The notes beneath the pieces were generated by a model, which was not told where the DNA came from, did not search any database, and saw only the letters and a program-made list of their open reading frames with translations. The translations under genes were made by a program, and so were the position numbers. From NCBI RefSeq assembly GCF_954871325.1, contig NC_088777.1:43501366-43565365 (forward strand): DNA of 64,000 bases, given 5' to 3'. Below, piece after piece: positions 32,252-45,800 of the stretch. This stretch comes from Gordionus sp. m RMFG-2023. Lineage: Eukaryota; Nematomorpha; Gordioida; Chordodea; Parachordodidae. Within the stretch, counting starts at the first letter, position 1. Every line of letters starts with the position of its first letter.

Positions 32252-33850
32252 TGCATATAGAATAAATTTACGAGGTAAATGGAGGTGGCCTCTTTTATAA
32301 ATTTTTTTGTGCTATACCACAACACATAGTATAGTTTGTTTCCTATTAAAAAAAACTTGCAAGTAATTTTTAAATTTACTTAGTTAAATTATAGAATGCA
32401 TATACGAAATATCTTCAATAAATACAGGAGACGTTGTAAAGATATTCAATACTGTTGTTATAAATTGACTAAAGAGGCGTTGTAATTTTAAGTATCCGAA
32501 ATATTTGTTAGGCTACCACTAAATAAAAATAGAACAAAACCATAAAGAATTCTGAGCGACAAGAGGGGGGGGGGAAGAGTGCATAAATCGTAAAGGGATA
32601 TAAAATCTAGGAAGGTTAGGAATCTGTTAATTTTAAATTATTTGCTGAAGATAACTTTTAACTTTAAAAAATCTAATTTGTCAAGGAGAGGTATTCTAGT
32701 ACATATAGAATACATATATTGTGAATTTTACACAATTTTAGCTTGCAATAACTGCTCTCAATTTATATTAATCAATAGATTTTTCATATAATTAAATAAA
32801 ACATAAAAATTCAGGGCAAAATTATTTGAAACTCGCAACGTGGGTAGTCTATACATCATGGAATATACCAGCTGGTCGAACTGATAGGTATAAGAATTCA
32901 GTTCCATTCCGGGTTTTAGTTCAAATTTTTTTAAACGGCTTATTCCATCTCGGGATGTTTCTGAACAAATTTATATAGATTCAGTTACGTTTTTTTAATA
33001 AGTTAAAATTTTTTAAAATTAATCATAATATATTTTATTAAATGACCATAATAATCTGAATAAAATAATATGAAAACCTAGTAATAAAAATATTCTAAAA
33101 ATAAAATATTTTCTAAACTTAAAAATAAAATCACACAAAAATTAAAGAAAATTAGTTGAATTTCTTTAATAAAACCTAAACAAGAAAAACAAATATAGTC
33201 ACATAGCATAACCAAAATATTTTCATTTCAAAAAATGAAAATAACCGATTAAAAAGTATTTTCAGGTTTCGAGTCCCTACCTTTGTTAAATTATTCTATC
33301 ACAATCTTCATATTTAAAATAATTTCTGTGTACACCAAAATTAATAGATTAGCTTTTTAATAATATAATTAACAATGATTTAGATTTTTTTAATATAAAA
33401 CTTTTCCTTTTATGTTAAAATCTTTCCTGGAATTTACCTTATTTTTTTTTATATTAAAAATGTTATTTTTAGTATTAAATTATCTCCTCCTCTGTAAATT
33501 AATACATGAATATTGCAACAAAATTATTCAGCCAACTATTTGAAAAATAGAAAAAGTAAATAGTTATAGTTAAAACTTAAAACCATATATTTGTTAAAAC
33601 ATAATTATCTAAATTAAAGAAATGAGTTTAATTTTCTTATGCTAAATGAAAATAAAAAACCTGGAAACTTTTTAGGTAGTATAATAATAAAAAAAATATA
33701 ATTTATATAAACAAATAGCATGAAATAAAGAATATACAAATATAAACTCTTTTGTTATTTTTTATTAAAATTAAAAAAATATATTATTTTATAATATAAA
33801 TAATCTTATGCATACATTCTTGTATCGGTATAATTAAAAAATAAAAATAT
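32252..33850. other. AT-rich stretch downstream of VPS26
   Basis: I see no gene. A run of ten G bases lies near 32566. GGTCGAACTGATAGG, CATTCCGGGTTTTAG and ATTCCATCTCGGGATG (32875-32960) with TTTCGAGTCCCTAC (33270) may be the ends of another small element. AATAAA on the minus strand at 33761-33766 may be the VPS26 poly(A) signal. Confidence 0.35.
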
Positions 33851-33858
33851 ATAAATAT

Positions 33859-36800
33859 TCATGCCGACGATGGATTTTCACTGTGTACAATATTTCTCCT
33901 AAGCTTTTCTCCTTTACGCCAGAGAATGATTTCCTGTTATGGATGAAAATTTTTATAAAAATATTTATTTTCCAAGATATTGAAATTATTATTAAATTTT
34001 TTAATTTAAAACTCTATAGCATATTTAAAAGGAATTAGTTAGTGACGTGCGTTACTAATAATCTGGTAATTATCTGATTGTTTATTTGTAATATAACACA
34101 TATCTTATATATAAAAATATAAATTTTAAAGATATTAGATTCAACTTTAGGTAGCTAGTTTATTTATAGACCCGACAATGAAATATAATATTTTCCTAGA
34201 CTGCGATTCATTCATTAAAATGTATTTTAAAGGGTCGTTGAGTTTAAATCAGCTTGTGACATGACATTTTGTTTCCCATGTTATTCTTTTCTTGTATTTA
34301 GTATTTATTTAAATAATTTTGAAAGTATTAGTATTTTAAATACCAAAAAATAAAAATTATCTTGTATTATTATTATTCAAATAAATACATATACTTTTAA
34401 TTTTTTATTATAGATTAAAATTCCACTATTCCTTTTTTTTAAATATTAATTTCGGTATCCGAGTTGGTTAAAAAAAAACTCAAAATTTTACCTATTTCAT
34501 CCTATTTTATTAAAATGATGAAATTGAAATGAAAGTAACAAAATTTTCTGTATTATAACATAATTTTCCTTACAAACTAAGGATTTAAACTATATGATAT
34601 ATATAAAAAAGATTGATATTTAATAATTAAAAATAATATATATTTAAATAATTAGATTATGATTAGACGTTGTGATTTATATAAAAAATTTTTGGCTAAT
34701 GTATTCATTTGTTCTAAGTAAGGTTGCCAAACGAAAATTTTATTTTATTTTATTTTTTTGTATTTCCATTGTGTTTTGCATTGTCCAAGTCCTCAGTCAT
34801 TGTTATGGGTATTTCCTTAGCTTGTACATGAGCATCCCTCAGTTGGTCAACATGCTTAATTTTAGCAATACCCTCAGATTCAACATCATACAATATCGTA
34901 CTTTTCCGTTGAACTGTCCCTTCATGCCATCTCGCAGTCCTTTCGTTTTCTAGCCAAACCTTTGATTCTCTACAAATTCATGGGAGTCAACATTCCTATC
35001 TTTATAATATTTTTGTTTCTATAATGCGTTTTCAGTCCTTTCCCTTGTAGACAATTTCGCCTTCCAAACATAATTTCGGCAGGGGATTTACCGGTAGTTG
35101 CATTTGGAGTATTTCGGTGATAATTAAAAATTCGCTAAATAGATCATCCTAGAAAAATGTTGGGATTGGAGTATCGTAATATATTTATTGTATGGCTTAA
35201 GAGAAAATTGACAGATATTCCAATAGAAATTGCAGAGTAATATTTTGAAGAAATTAAATCTAAAAATAAAAATTTAAATAATTTTGTATAAATTGTCCAC
35301 TTACTAATACTCAATTCTTTATTAAAAATCAATTTCTAAACAAAAAAACACAATGATCAACTTTATAATAATTTTATATTTTCTAATATTCAAAAATTAA
35401 AAATTCGAATTTCGCAATATAGTAATTTAACTAACAAAAATTAAATATTCAAATATAATCATATACATACATATAATAATATAAAACTAATATTAAATTA
35501 CTATACAATAATAATCAAAATTTTCAATAACATAACTATTCAAATTATTTAACTATACAAAACAAATAAAATCCTATTCCAATATTCAAATAATTATTAA
35601 AATATACAACACTATAGTGAGAAAAATCTAGTTTACTAGTGTTGTAAACGAACGCGTTCAGAAGTTCGTTTTTTTGAAAAAAATGATGAACGGCGTTCCT
35701 TTTATTTTTGACGAACTTTGAACGTCGCGTTCCTTTTTGACGAACGCGTTCGAATTTAAAGTTCATTCAATTTTAAAAATATTTTTATTTATTTGAAAAA
35801 ATTAATATTACCGATTTTTTAAAAAAAATGTATTATTTATATTTTTTAATCGGCTGTGTATTTCCTTTTCACATTTCAATTTTTTTAACACATAGTTTAT
35901 TAATTTGAATATTATTGTTTATATTTTAATTTAATAGATTAGCATAAGCATGGATATTATTATTTAATCCTCATCATCTGATACTTAAAATCCAAAATCA
36001 GATGAATTATCATTACTATGGCCAAATATGATAAATGTTTTACATTAACATCCTATACTGAAGAAACTAATCCAATGCATACCAAGTGTAAAATGTGGCC
36101 AAAAATATTATATTGTCAAAATCTTCAGGTTTCAATTTAAAACGACATTTGATTTTAATATTAATTATTTGATTTTATATGATATAACTAATTTAAATCA
36201 TTAAAATTTGAACATATATATAAGGATCAATATGTCTTTCTGCAATTATACATCCAGCATTCAAACTTCAATTGTAATGGATAAAACTTCCACAGAACGA
36301 ACCTATTAAAAATAAACTTTAGCGTTATTGAAAAAAATGCTTAAAAAACCCTAGAGAACTGTTAATTTCGAGATATCCTTTTTTTTGTCGAGAGTAGAGA
36401 ATGGATTGGAGGAGAATAACTTATCTCATTTTTTTGCAAATAACAAAACAATATGTTTTTATTTAATTCTCCATGTCAAAAGAATTGTTTATTAAGTATA
36501 ATACCGCAATCCCCTCATCTGCCCCTGTGCGCGTTTTTAGTTTAGCTAATGCCGTATTAACTGCCAAGTGTTGTCTATCAGATAAATATTTTGAAAACAA
36601 TTGTTATTAAAATTTAATAAGAAAAATTTTTTATAAATAAAAATATCTTTTTATTCGCTATATTATATTATAATATCAAAATAAAACTATATTATTTTAA
36701 AAATATAAGTTTATATATTAAATTAAATTTTAAAAAAATTTATCACAAAATTTTGAACGGTTTTATGAAGGTGAACGCGTTCCTTTTTTTTGAACATGAA

Positions 36801-39800
36801 CGTGAACGCGTTCGATTTTTGTCAATGAACGTTGAACGCGTTCGATTTTTTTTAGAAATGTTGCACTAAGCTTTACTCATCTAGGCTCACCTGCTGGAGA
36901 CAAAACAGAAATATCCAAATTTAGTGAGGAACTTTAGGATAAATTTGACCTACTTCAGAAATTTCTTGACTTTTTACCATCTCACCATTCATTTTTTCAA
37001 GAATTTCCCTTACATTCAAAGATATTGTATGCCTTATGTTCTGCTCCTCTTTTCCAATTGCCAGACATGTTACTAGAGTTAGAACAGAAAGTTTAGAACG
37101 ATTTGAGGTGCAATTAACAAAATTTATGCCATTATTTGGAGTATAAAAATTATCTTGTATTTATTATAATTCAAATAAATACATATACTTTTAATTTTTT
37201 ATTATAGATTAAAATTCCATTATTCCTTTTTTAAATATTAATTTCGGTATCCGAGTTGGTTAAAAAAAAACTCAAAATTTTACCTATTTCATCCTATTAT
37301 ATTAAAATGATGAAATTGAAGAGAAAGTAACAAAATTTTATATTTTATAACTTAATTTTCCTTATAAACTCATAACTATTAATTTTTTTTAAATGAGAGA
37401 GCTAAGCATAACTATTGGAAATACTATAAAAAAAATTTCAAAAAGTATTCGTTATTAAAATACTTTTTTTAAAAAAAATTCACCCTGATTACCAGCTAAT
37501 TTATATTGATGTACATTTAAATGAATGAAACGTGGTGGTATTATATGACATTGGGATCGGACTATTCTAACCTTTTATTTTTATAAGACAACCTTACAGG
37601 CTTAAGGATTTATAAAAACTTTACTTGTTGTTTGAAATATCGTCTCTCCTCTTCGTCAACGAGTACGAGATTCAAATAATATCTAACCGAAAACTTTTTG
37701 TTGATGTCCCGCATAGTTGGCGTCAAATCGTATCCACTTAAGAAGAGGCGGATAGGTATGGATTCACCTTTCAAATGTTATTATTTAAAAAAAACGCCAA
37801 TAAATATTGATAAATTTCGAAATTTTACACTCCATTTAATAAAATACGAGTATTAACGCTTCGCGAAGGTGAAAATAATTTGAAGATATTTTGGGTAAAG
37901 TTATTAAATGCCTAAAAAATTGGCTTAAATCTCAGTTTTTAATAGAAGACAAATTTTTTTGCAGTTTTGGGATTGGCTACATAGGTAATCTATCATTATT
38001 TGTGAGTCAAAATCAAATCGCGAAAAAAGTCATTTTGATAAAAATGTAATATATTTAATGTGAGGGTAAGTTTAACTACATGGTTAGCGTAAGAATCGAG
38101 TGTTGCAAAATAGGGTTTCCACAAGATAATTTGTGTGGTAAATTAAATAATTTTATCGTCTGTTTACTAGTTGTATTAATTCCGAATAATTTCCATATTA
38201 TAAAGTAAAATAGGTGTATACTACCCAACGTCATTGATGCTCGGCCACCCATATTTTATTTCAGTCTTAGTTTTTTTTATAACCTAATAATAGACAAATA
38301 TTTTTAGCTATAAATAATGCAAAATTAAATAAATTTTGATAATTTGGAATCAATCAGTTAAAGTTTTTGAAACAATAGGCTACTTGCACTAAAAATTCGG
38401 TCACCTACAATTTTATAATGTTTTAGTAAATTATATTATCGTATGCCTTTATATTTCAGTCATAATCATAAATATAACCTTTTTTAAAATTACAATTATA
38501 ATGGTCTCAGGAAAAGGACATTGTAGAAAGGACGGGGGATCGAGTTAGGGTCGTGACATGGAATGTTGGGAGTATGACGGGAAGAGCGGGAGAAGTCGTC
38601 TATGTATTGCACAGAAGGCATATAGATGTATGCTGCATACAGGATGGAAAGGAAATGGGGCCAGAATGATTGGCAAGACTAGCGAAAAATATAAATTTTT
38701 TTGGCAAGGAAGTAATGATGGTAAGGCTGGAGTTGGGGTATTGGTTGCGGAGAAATTGGTAGACAAAGTAGTCGAAGTGAGAAGGCTAGATAACCAGATA
38801 AGTTATCAAGATGATTTTTGGTAGAAAGCTATATAATATTATCTCGGCATATGTTCCTCAGGTTGGAAGAAGTGAAGAAGAGAATGATATTTTTTGGGTC
38901 TATTGGGTGTGACATCAAGACTGGCAAATGAAGAGGGGATTATCCTGACTGGTGATCTGAATGGACATGTGGGAGCGAGTAGTGAGGGTTATGAAGGAGT
39001 ACATGGAGGGTTCAACGGCATGAGAAATTTGAAAGGAGAGAGGATTTTAGATTTTAGTGATGCTATGGATATGATTGTCTGTAATACAATGTTTAAGAAA
39101 GAATCCGAGAAGCTGGTGACTTATAAGTCGGGTAGTACCAAAAGTGCAGTGGATTACTTGTTATTAAGGAGAAGTGATCGATGTATAGTAAAAAATATGA
39201 AAGTGATACCGGGAGAGGAATGTATAAATCAGCATCGACTAGTTGTAGGAGATCTCACTCTTAAAGGTGCCAGGGTCACTAAAAGAAAGTTTTTGCCAAG
39301 ACTGAAGGATTGGAAATTGAAGGAGAGTGCTAGACGTCAATTCAATGACATTGGCGATTAGGGAGGCGGAGGTGGCACAAGCATCTGGGACAAGTGGGAA
39401 GCCATGAAAAAAGCCTGGGTGATGACAACTGAGGAGGTATGTGGATGGACAAAAGGGCCGCTAAGACATAAGGAGACTTGGTAGTGGAACTCGGAGGTAG
39501 CGAAAGCTGTGGATGAGAAACGGAGGTTTTCAAAGTATGGTATAATAGCAAAGTTAATAGTGATAACAATATTTACTAGATGGCTAAAAGAAATGCTAAG
39601 AAATTAATAGCGAAGGCTCAAGAAGAAAAAAGACACGAGTTTGCTAAAGAAATGGATTGCGCTGATGGAATTGGAAATATAATTCGAATGGCAAAGCAGA
39701 TGTCAAAAAAAGAGGCAGGATGTGATAGGTGTAAAGTGTTTGAAAAATATGGGGAAAAAAATGGTGATTGATAGTAGTGTTATTAAGAACACCTGGAAGA

Positions 39801-42800
39801 TTTACATGAAAGGACTTTTGAATGAAGAAAATGAATGGGATAATAATGTTAGTTGTGCAAAGGTAGAAGGTCCAGGGTGTAAATTTGGCAAAGACGAGAT
39901 AAAGAGAGCAGTGAAAAAGATGTTAAAAGGGAAGGCATCGGGTTTAACGATGGTGGTTAATGAATTTAACCAATCAACCCGAGGACTGGCGAAGAAGTAT
40001 AATTATCCCAGTATACAAGGGGAAAGGTGATCCTTTAGATTGCGGGTCTTACAGAGCTATTAAACTCTTGGAACATGCAATGAAAGTATTTGAGAGTGTT
40101 AGAGAAGCGGATAAGGGAACAAATTAAAATTGATGAAATGCAGTTTGGTTTTACATCGGGAAAAGGCACGACAGATGAAATTTTTGTGGTGAGACAAATG
40201 CAGGAGAAGTATCTTGCGAAGAAAAGAAACCCTATTATGCGTTTGTTGATTTGGAGAAAGCATTTGATAGGGTGCCGCGTGAGGTTACTAGATGGGCCTT
40301 GAAAAAATCAGGAGTGGAGGAATGATTGTTATAGCAGTGATGGCAATGTATGTTGGAGCACAAACAGCAGTACGGACGGATTATGATGATAGTGACAGCT
40401 TTGAGGTGAAGGTAGGACTTCATCAAGGATCCGTGCTGAGTCCATTATTATTTATCTTAGTAATGGATGTGGTGGCTAAAGAAATGCGTGAAGGACTTCC
40501 CTGGAAGCTATTAAATGCAGATGACCTTGTATTAATGGCAAACAGTGAGGAAGAATTGAGGGATAAAATTAGTAAATGGAAGATGACTATGGAAGCAAAG
40601 GGCTTGAAAATGAATGCATCAAAGACAAAGGTAATGATTGGTGGGGAAAACCTAAAGATGGAGGAATCCGGTAAGTGGCCTTGTGGTGTATGTGGGAAAG
40701 GAGTTGCTAGAAATTCTATCCAATGCACCAGATGCCAGAAATGGGTACATAATAGATGTAGCCGGGAAAAGGGAAGTTTGATGTTAGGAAAAATGACCTT
40801 TATTTGTAGAACATGCATGAAAGGAATATATAATAATGATAACATAGAAAATGGTGGTCTGGATATTGGCAATGGGTTAACCCTAGAAAAGGTGGATAAG
40901 TTTTGTTATTTAGGTGATATGCTAAACGCAGATGGTGGTGTAGATTCTGCCGTTGTTGCAAGGACCAGACAAGCTTGTAAGAAGTTCAGAGAGATGTCGT
41001 CTATTCTTACAAATAAAAAAGTCACTCTGAAGTTAAAGGGGAAAGTTTACGTAAGCTGTGTGAGAAGTTGTTTAGTTTATGGCGGTGAAACATGGGCAAT
41101 GAAAGCGACTCACGAAGTCAATTAAGAAAGAACAGAGATGAGGATGATTAGATGGATATGTTGGGTATCTCTGAGAGAGAGAAAAACTAGCAAGGAATTG
41201 CGAGCAAGATTGGGTATAGAAATGATTGGAATGGTAATGCGACGAAATAGACTAAGATGGTTTGGGCATGTGGAACGTATGAAAAAAGATGACTTGGTAA
41301 AGAGATGCACAATGATGGAAGTAGGAGGATCAAGACCTAGAGGAAGACCCAAGATGACGTGGACAAATGTGATAGCGGCGGATATGAGAAGCATGAATCT
41401 TACAAATATTGATGCTCAGGACTAGTGTTGTTAAACGGCTCGATTTGAGCCGATTTTTAAAAATGGCTAACTCAACATTATAGCCGGGAAAATATTGCCT
41501 AAGCTTCGAGATTTCGCCAATAGATGTTCAATACTATGTTCCATCTATGAGAAAAATCTCTAGGCTTTCATCATATTTTTCTGGCTATGGAGTTAGCCGT
41601 TTTTAAAAATCGGCTCAAAACGAGCCTTTTAACAACACTACTCATGACCGTCAAAAATGGAAAATAAAAATCAGAGAGAAAACTGGCCTACCCGGGTAAA
41701 CCTGGAAATCGCCATAAAACGGAGAAGAAGAAGAAGAAAGGTATAATAATGGTAATATATAAATATAATAAACCGGATGTCCAAAATGAGAGAAAATAGA
41801 ATGCTAAAAATAATCTTATTGGATCTTCGGAATTCTAATTCTATAAAAATACACTCATGAAATAATTCTAAGTTCAGATATATATCTAGTATTCAATCTC
41901 TCTAGAAAGTACATCTATCTTGATTTTAAATTTTTATACTTTGTCATAAGGCGAAAAATATGACATAAATTCTATGTGATGGTGTGGGGCTGTAAAGAGG
42001 AATAAATACAAGAACGTTATATTTTGTATGCAGGTCGTTAAAAGGGATGAAATATCAGAGATAAAGCTTTTAACAATATTTTAATATTTATTTAAACTTA
42101 GTTATATTTAATAAAATTTAAAAATATTGAATTTTTTTTTAAATTTGAAGATAGTTTTTAAAAAAATTAAGATGGCCGAGCATTATTTAAAACAAACTGG
42201 TGGCATTATGCAATGCGACTTACGCGGCATTTAGTCATATTTTCAAAATCGATTATCATCGAAAATAACATTTGTTTCCTAAAATTTGTACTCGCAGAAA
42301 CAATTCTTTTCTGATTTCCAAAACAAAAACCTTCATTCCCTAAGTTAATAAAACCAATAAATATAATTAAAGTTAATTATAAAATGTTACCTATTTAAAA
42401 AAAAATTAACTTAATATTTTAAGCAATAAAATACCGAGTTAAATTCTTCCCCCACCAATAAAGATTAAAGAATAGTAAATTACATTAGTTTCAATTATAT
42501 TAATTGCAAAATATATTTGTAACCTTTAACAGGAGCACCATCCATAATTTCATATTTTGCCACAGTTTCATTATCGAGATATGTATTTTGACCTTTTTTT
42601 TAATTAAGATATTTTCGCAAGTTATATATAGCTATTTCCAAAATCTTCTTTAAAAAATTCGAAAAGTTTCATGAAATCGTATGTTAAATTTTTAAAATTT
42701 TCTAAGAATTTTTTTTATATTTTGGACACAGTCTAATGTGAGGAAAAAAAATAAAATGAAAGAAAACTTGCCAGATAAATTTGATAAAATTGCAGAGGTT

Positions 42801-45800
42801 ATTTTTAATTTTGAAACAAAAAAAATGTGACCGAATATTTATAAATAAAAGTAATTAAAATTCAAAATCATTATATTTTACCCGATCCAGTAGTTTCCTT
42901 TTTCAATATAGCTAATTCCATATATTTTATTTTGATACGAACTAGTAAAAAATATATTTTTCCCACAATGGCATCTTTCAAGTGATATCTGGAATTATGG
43001 AATATTTATTATTTATATATATACATTCAATATATGGATGATCTGGATGGTGGAAAATGAAGATAAGAAAAGGAAAATTAGTATCAAGTAAACCTGACTA
43101 TAAATCTATAAACCAAACGAGTATTCATAAAATACATCGTTAAAATTTTTGATCTTTTCAAATAGTTTATTTTTAAAGTTCTGTGATGACAGAACAATTG
43201 GAAAGCCTTAAAGGAGATCCCATGCCACTTTTTATTACTTCAATCAATTTATGAGGCGATATGAATGAAGGGGGGGGGGGGGGGGTATTAGAAATAAAAC
43301 AAAATTTTTGCCAACTTCACGCTTAAAAGTTGAATAAAAGCATTTAAAATGAGGCCTATTTCATTCTTTAGGGCTTATATTTATTCCTAAAAAAGCAATA
43401 AATATTATTAGCAAAAAAAAACTAAATTTTAAAAAAATCCGGGCTGATGATAAGGCGGGTGGTATAAAAATAAATGCTGCTCTTAAAATTCTAGAAAGAT
43501 TTATACAATTCGAGAAATCATTTAATTTAAAGTTCACGTCCAGTTTGTGTTTAAATTTTTGCATGATTTACAAAAAGATTGGCCAGCAAGGAGTCTTTAG
43601 TTGTAGCAACCAAGTTTGAATATATGATCTATTTATTATGTTTTTATTATATTGGTATAAAATAAGCTATTCCTTATTCATCAGCCCTTTTCTCTATGGA
43701 AGCTTTTTTTATCTCTTCTTAATCTATATAAAGTATATAATTAGTTCTGTTTTTCATGTAATGACCAGTTCCAACAAGACTTAAGATTCTAACGAAATCC
43801 AATCTGGATATCTTTGATTAATTGGTAAAGAGTTAGCAGCCAATTTGATAAAAATTTCAGAAGTATTTTTCCAAAGATTATCAGTGTTTTTTTAAACTAT
43901 TTACAGTTTGAATATGATTTTTAACTAGCGTCACAAGGTTTTTAAAAAAATATATATTAAGGAACTTCTTGAATTTCGTTCTTCTCTAGTATTATGATCA
44001 TTTAGTGCATTAAATCAAGTTTTATTCTTCTATTTTTTGTTTTGTTCCATATTTTTGAATCTTCAGTTAACATATAACAATTTTATGATCTGAGTTAAAT
44101 GTTACTTGGTGAATTATTTAATATTAGTTATCCAACCAATTGTAGATTTGGAGCAAATAAAACAGTCAATTTGAGACCAAGAATTATAATATGAATTGAA
44201 ACGGGTATAAATTTCTTTAGGATCTGAGTGTTCAAAATACTCATAATTCAAATTATTACAAACACACACAAACAAATGACAATATGGACATCTTATAAAA
44301 AAATATTTAACTTAAATAGGTCCCCTCTTTATTAAATGACATTATCAATGATCAATCATTACCCTTTATATCAAATCTTCATCCCCTCATTACCTTCCAC
44401 TTCTCAACTTAATACCCAATATCATTACTGAATCTACCTCAAATTTACCTTCTTCATACCTTCAATTACCATAAACCCTCCAACTTACACACAATCACGC
44501 TTATTTAGAATTTGATAATAAATTCTTTGCGCGTTGCTATGTCAGTCTATCTTTTTTTCCTTAATTTCAGCTATTAAATTGATCGAAGCAATTAACCTAC
44601 CTCTACTTACTAAGCCTTAATTGACATTAGTTAGTGCTTTCATTCGACTTATAAAAGTGATGGCCAAAATTTTGTTTTTCTAATACCCTTTTTCCTTAAA
44701 TTCTGTTACCTTCTGAATTGAAGCACTAACAGGCACCAAACATTGAAATATGATTAATAGTTAGTAGCTCTGATCCTTCATTTTTCTCATCATATAAAAA
44801 TATTGTCAATTCAAAGCATATTTATTTAAATTTAAATATTCGATTTAAAATTTTTTAAATTTATACTTGGATTTATTGTATTCAAATTCAATATGTAAAC
44901 AATCTTCAATGCCCACTTCCATTTTAATACTTGGGGAGACCTCTTGGTAAAGTGATAGGGTATAAACTATAATATCTAACTCTTTTATAATGTCTCTGAG
45001 CCTTCGTTCAATTGTAACCCTCAAAAAATACCTAATTTTTTTAAATATAAATAAACACTTTTTTTGTAATTTAATTATTTAACCTTAATCTCACATTAAT
45101 TCCCATGTAAGATTCAAAGGGTTTTTCAACTTGAAGAAATTCAAAATCATAACATGTGTTTTGAGTTAGTTCTGAGGGGCGTGCCAATTCTTTCATTAGT
45201 GATATAAATTCGTAGTGACCTCCTCTGTCATAGAATAATTCTTTAAATTATGAATAAATATTGTATTAAAGGTTTTACTTTTAAAAATGTATGTAAATTA
45301 ATAATTTGCATTGGGCCCAATTTTCCTAACCCGGCACAAAAATTTGTCCGACTCGATCCCGAAAGAATTTTTTTTTGTTCGTCCAAATAAGTTTTCTACC
45401 CATAATTATAATTATTTGTCTGCCCAGTCCGAATTTATTTAAATAAAAAAAATGACATATTTTTAATTGTAAAAAGATAACAATTTTATAATATATCGAT
45501 ATTTCACAAGATACATCATATTTAAAAATTTAGCGACCGAGCTCGAATTATTTCAAAAAATAATAGGCTCGGTCCATTGCTCATTTGGGTTAATATTTGA
45601 ACTCTATTGTGTTTACAAGATACTAAATTTAAGACTTGTTAAACTTAAAATAACGAACTATATATCCATAGTTTTCGATAGTATTGTTGAAAAGATAAAA
45701 ATCGAGATTATGGCCAAACAAATATTTTCTAAGCTTCGGGATTTCGTGAAAAGAGAGCCAACCTTTTGAGAAAAGAGTAAAACTGAATTCATAGTTAGCG

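Larger units (their letters stand above)
34168..37563. mobile_element. TIR element split by later insertions (outer layer of a nest)
   Basis: GACCCGACAATGAAATATAAT with CCTAGACTGCGATTCATTC on the left pairs with GAATGAAACGTGGTGGTATT and ATGACATTGGGATCGG on the right. This is the same arm sequence as the element at 9366-9745. Arms occupy about 34168-34350 and 37375-37563; the intervening 3 kb is an LTR fossil. It lies in the last VPS26 intron. Confidence 0.65.

Noticed and set aside
34672-34953. 93-codon plus-strand frame
   Set aside because: It is antisense to the LTR fossil's integrase region and has no independent coding character.
38545-41394. Minus-strand open frames across the LINE
   Set aside because: They are shadows of the plus-strand endonuclease and reverse transcriptase.
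41810-41880. Minus-strand EDPIRLFLAFY resembling the VPS26 segment IPIRLFLSGYD
   Set aside because: Phase does not fit a splice from the preceding exon, and the true exon was found at 37767-37625; similarity is only six residues.
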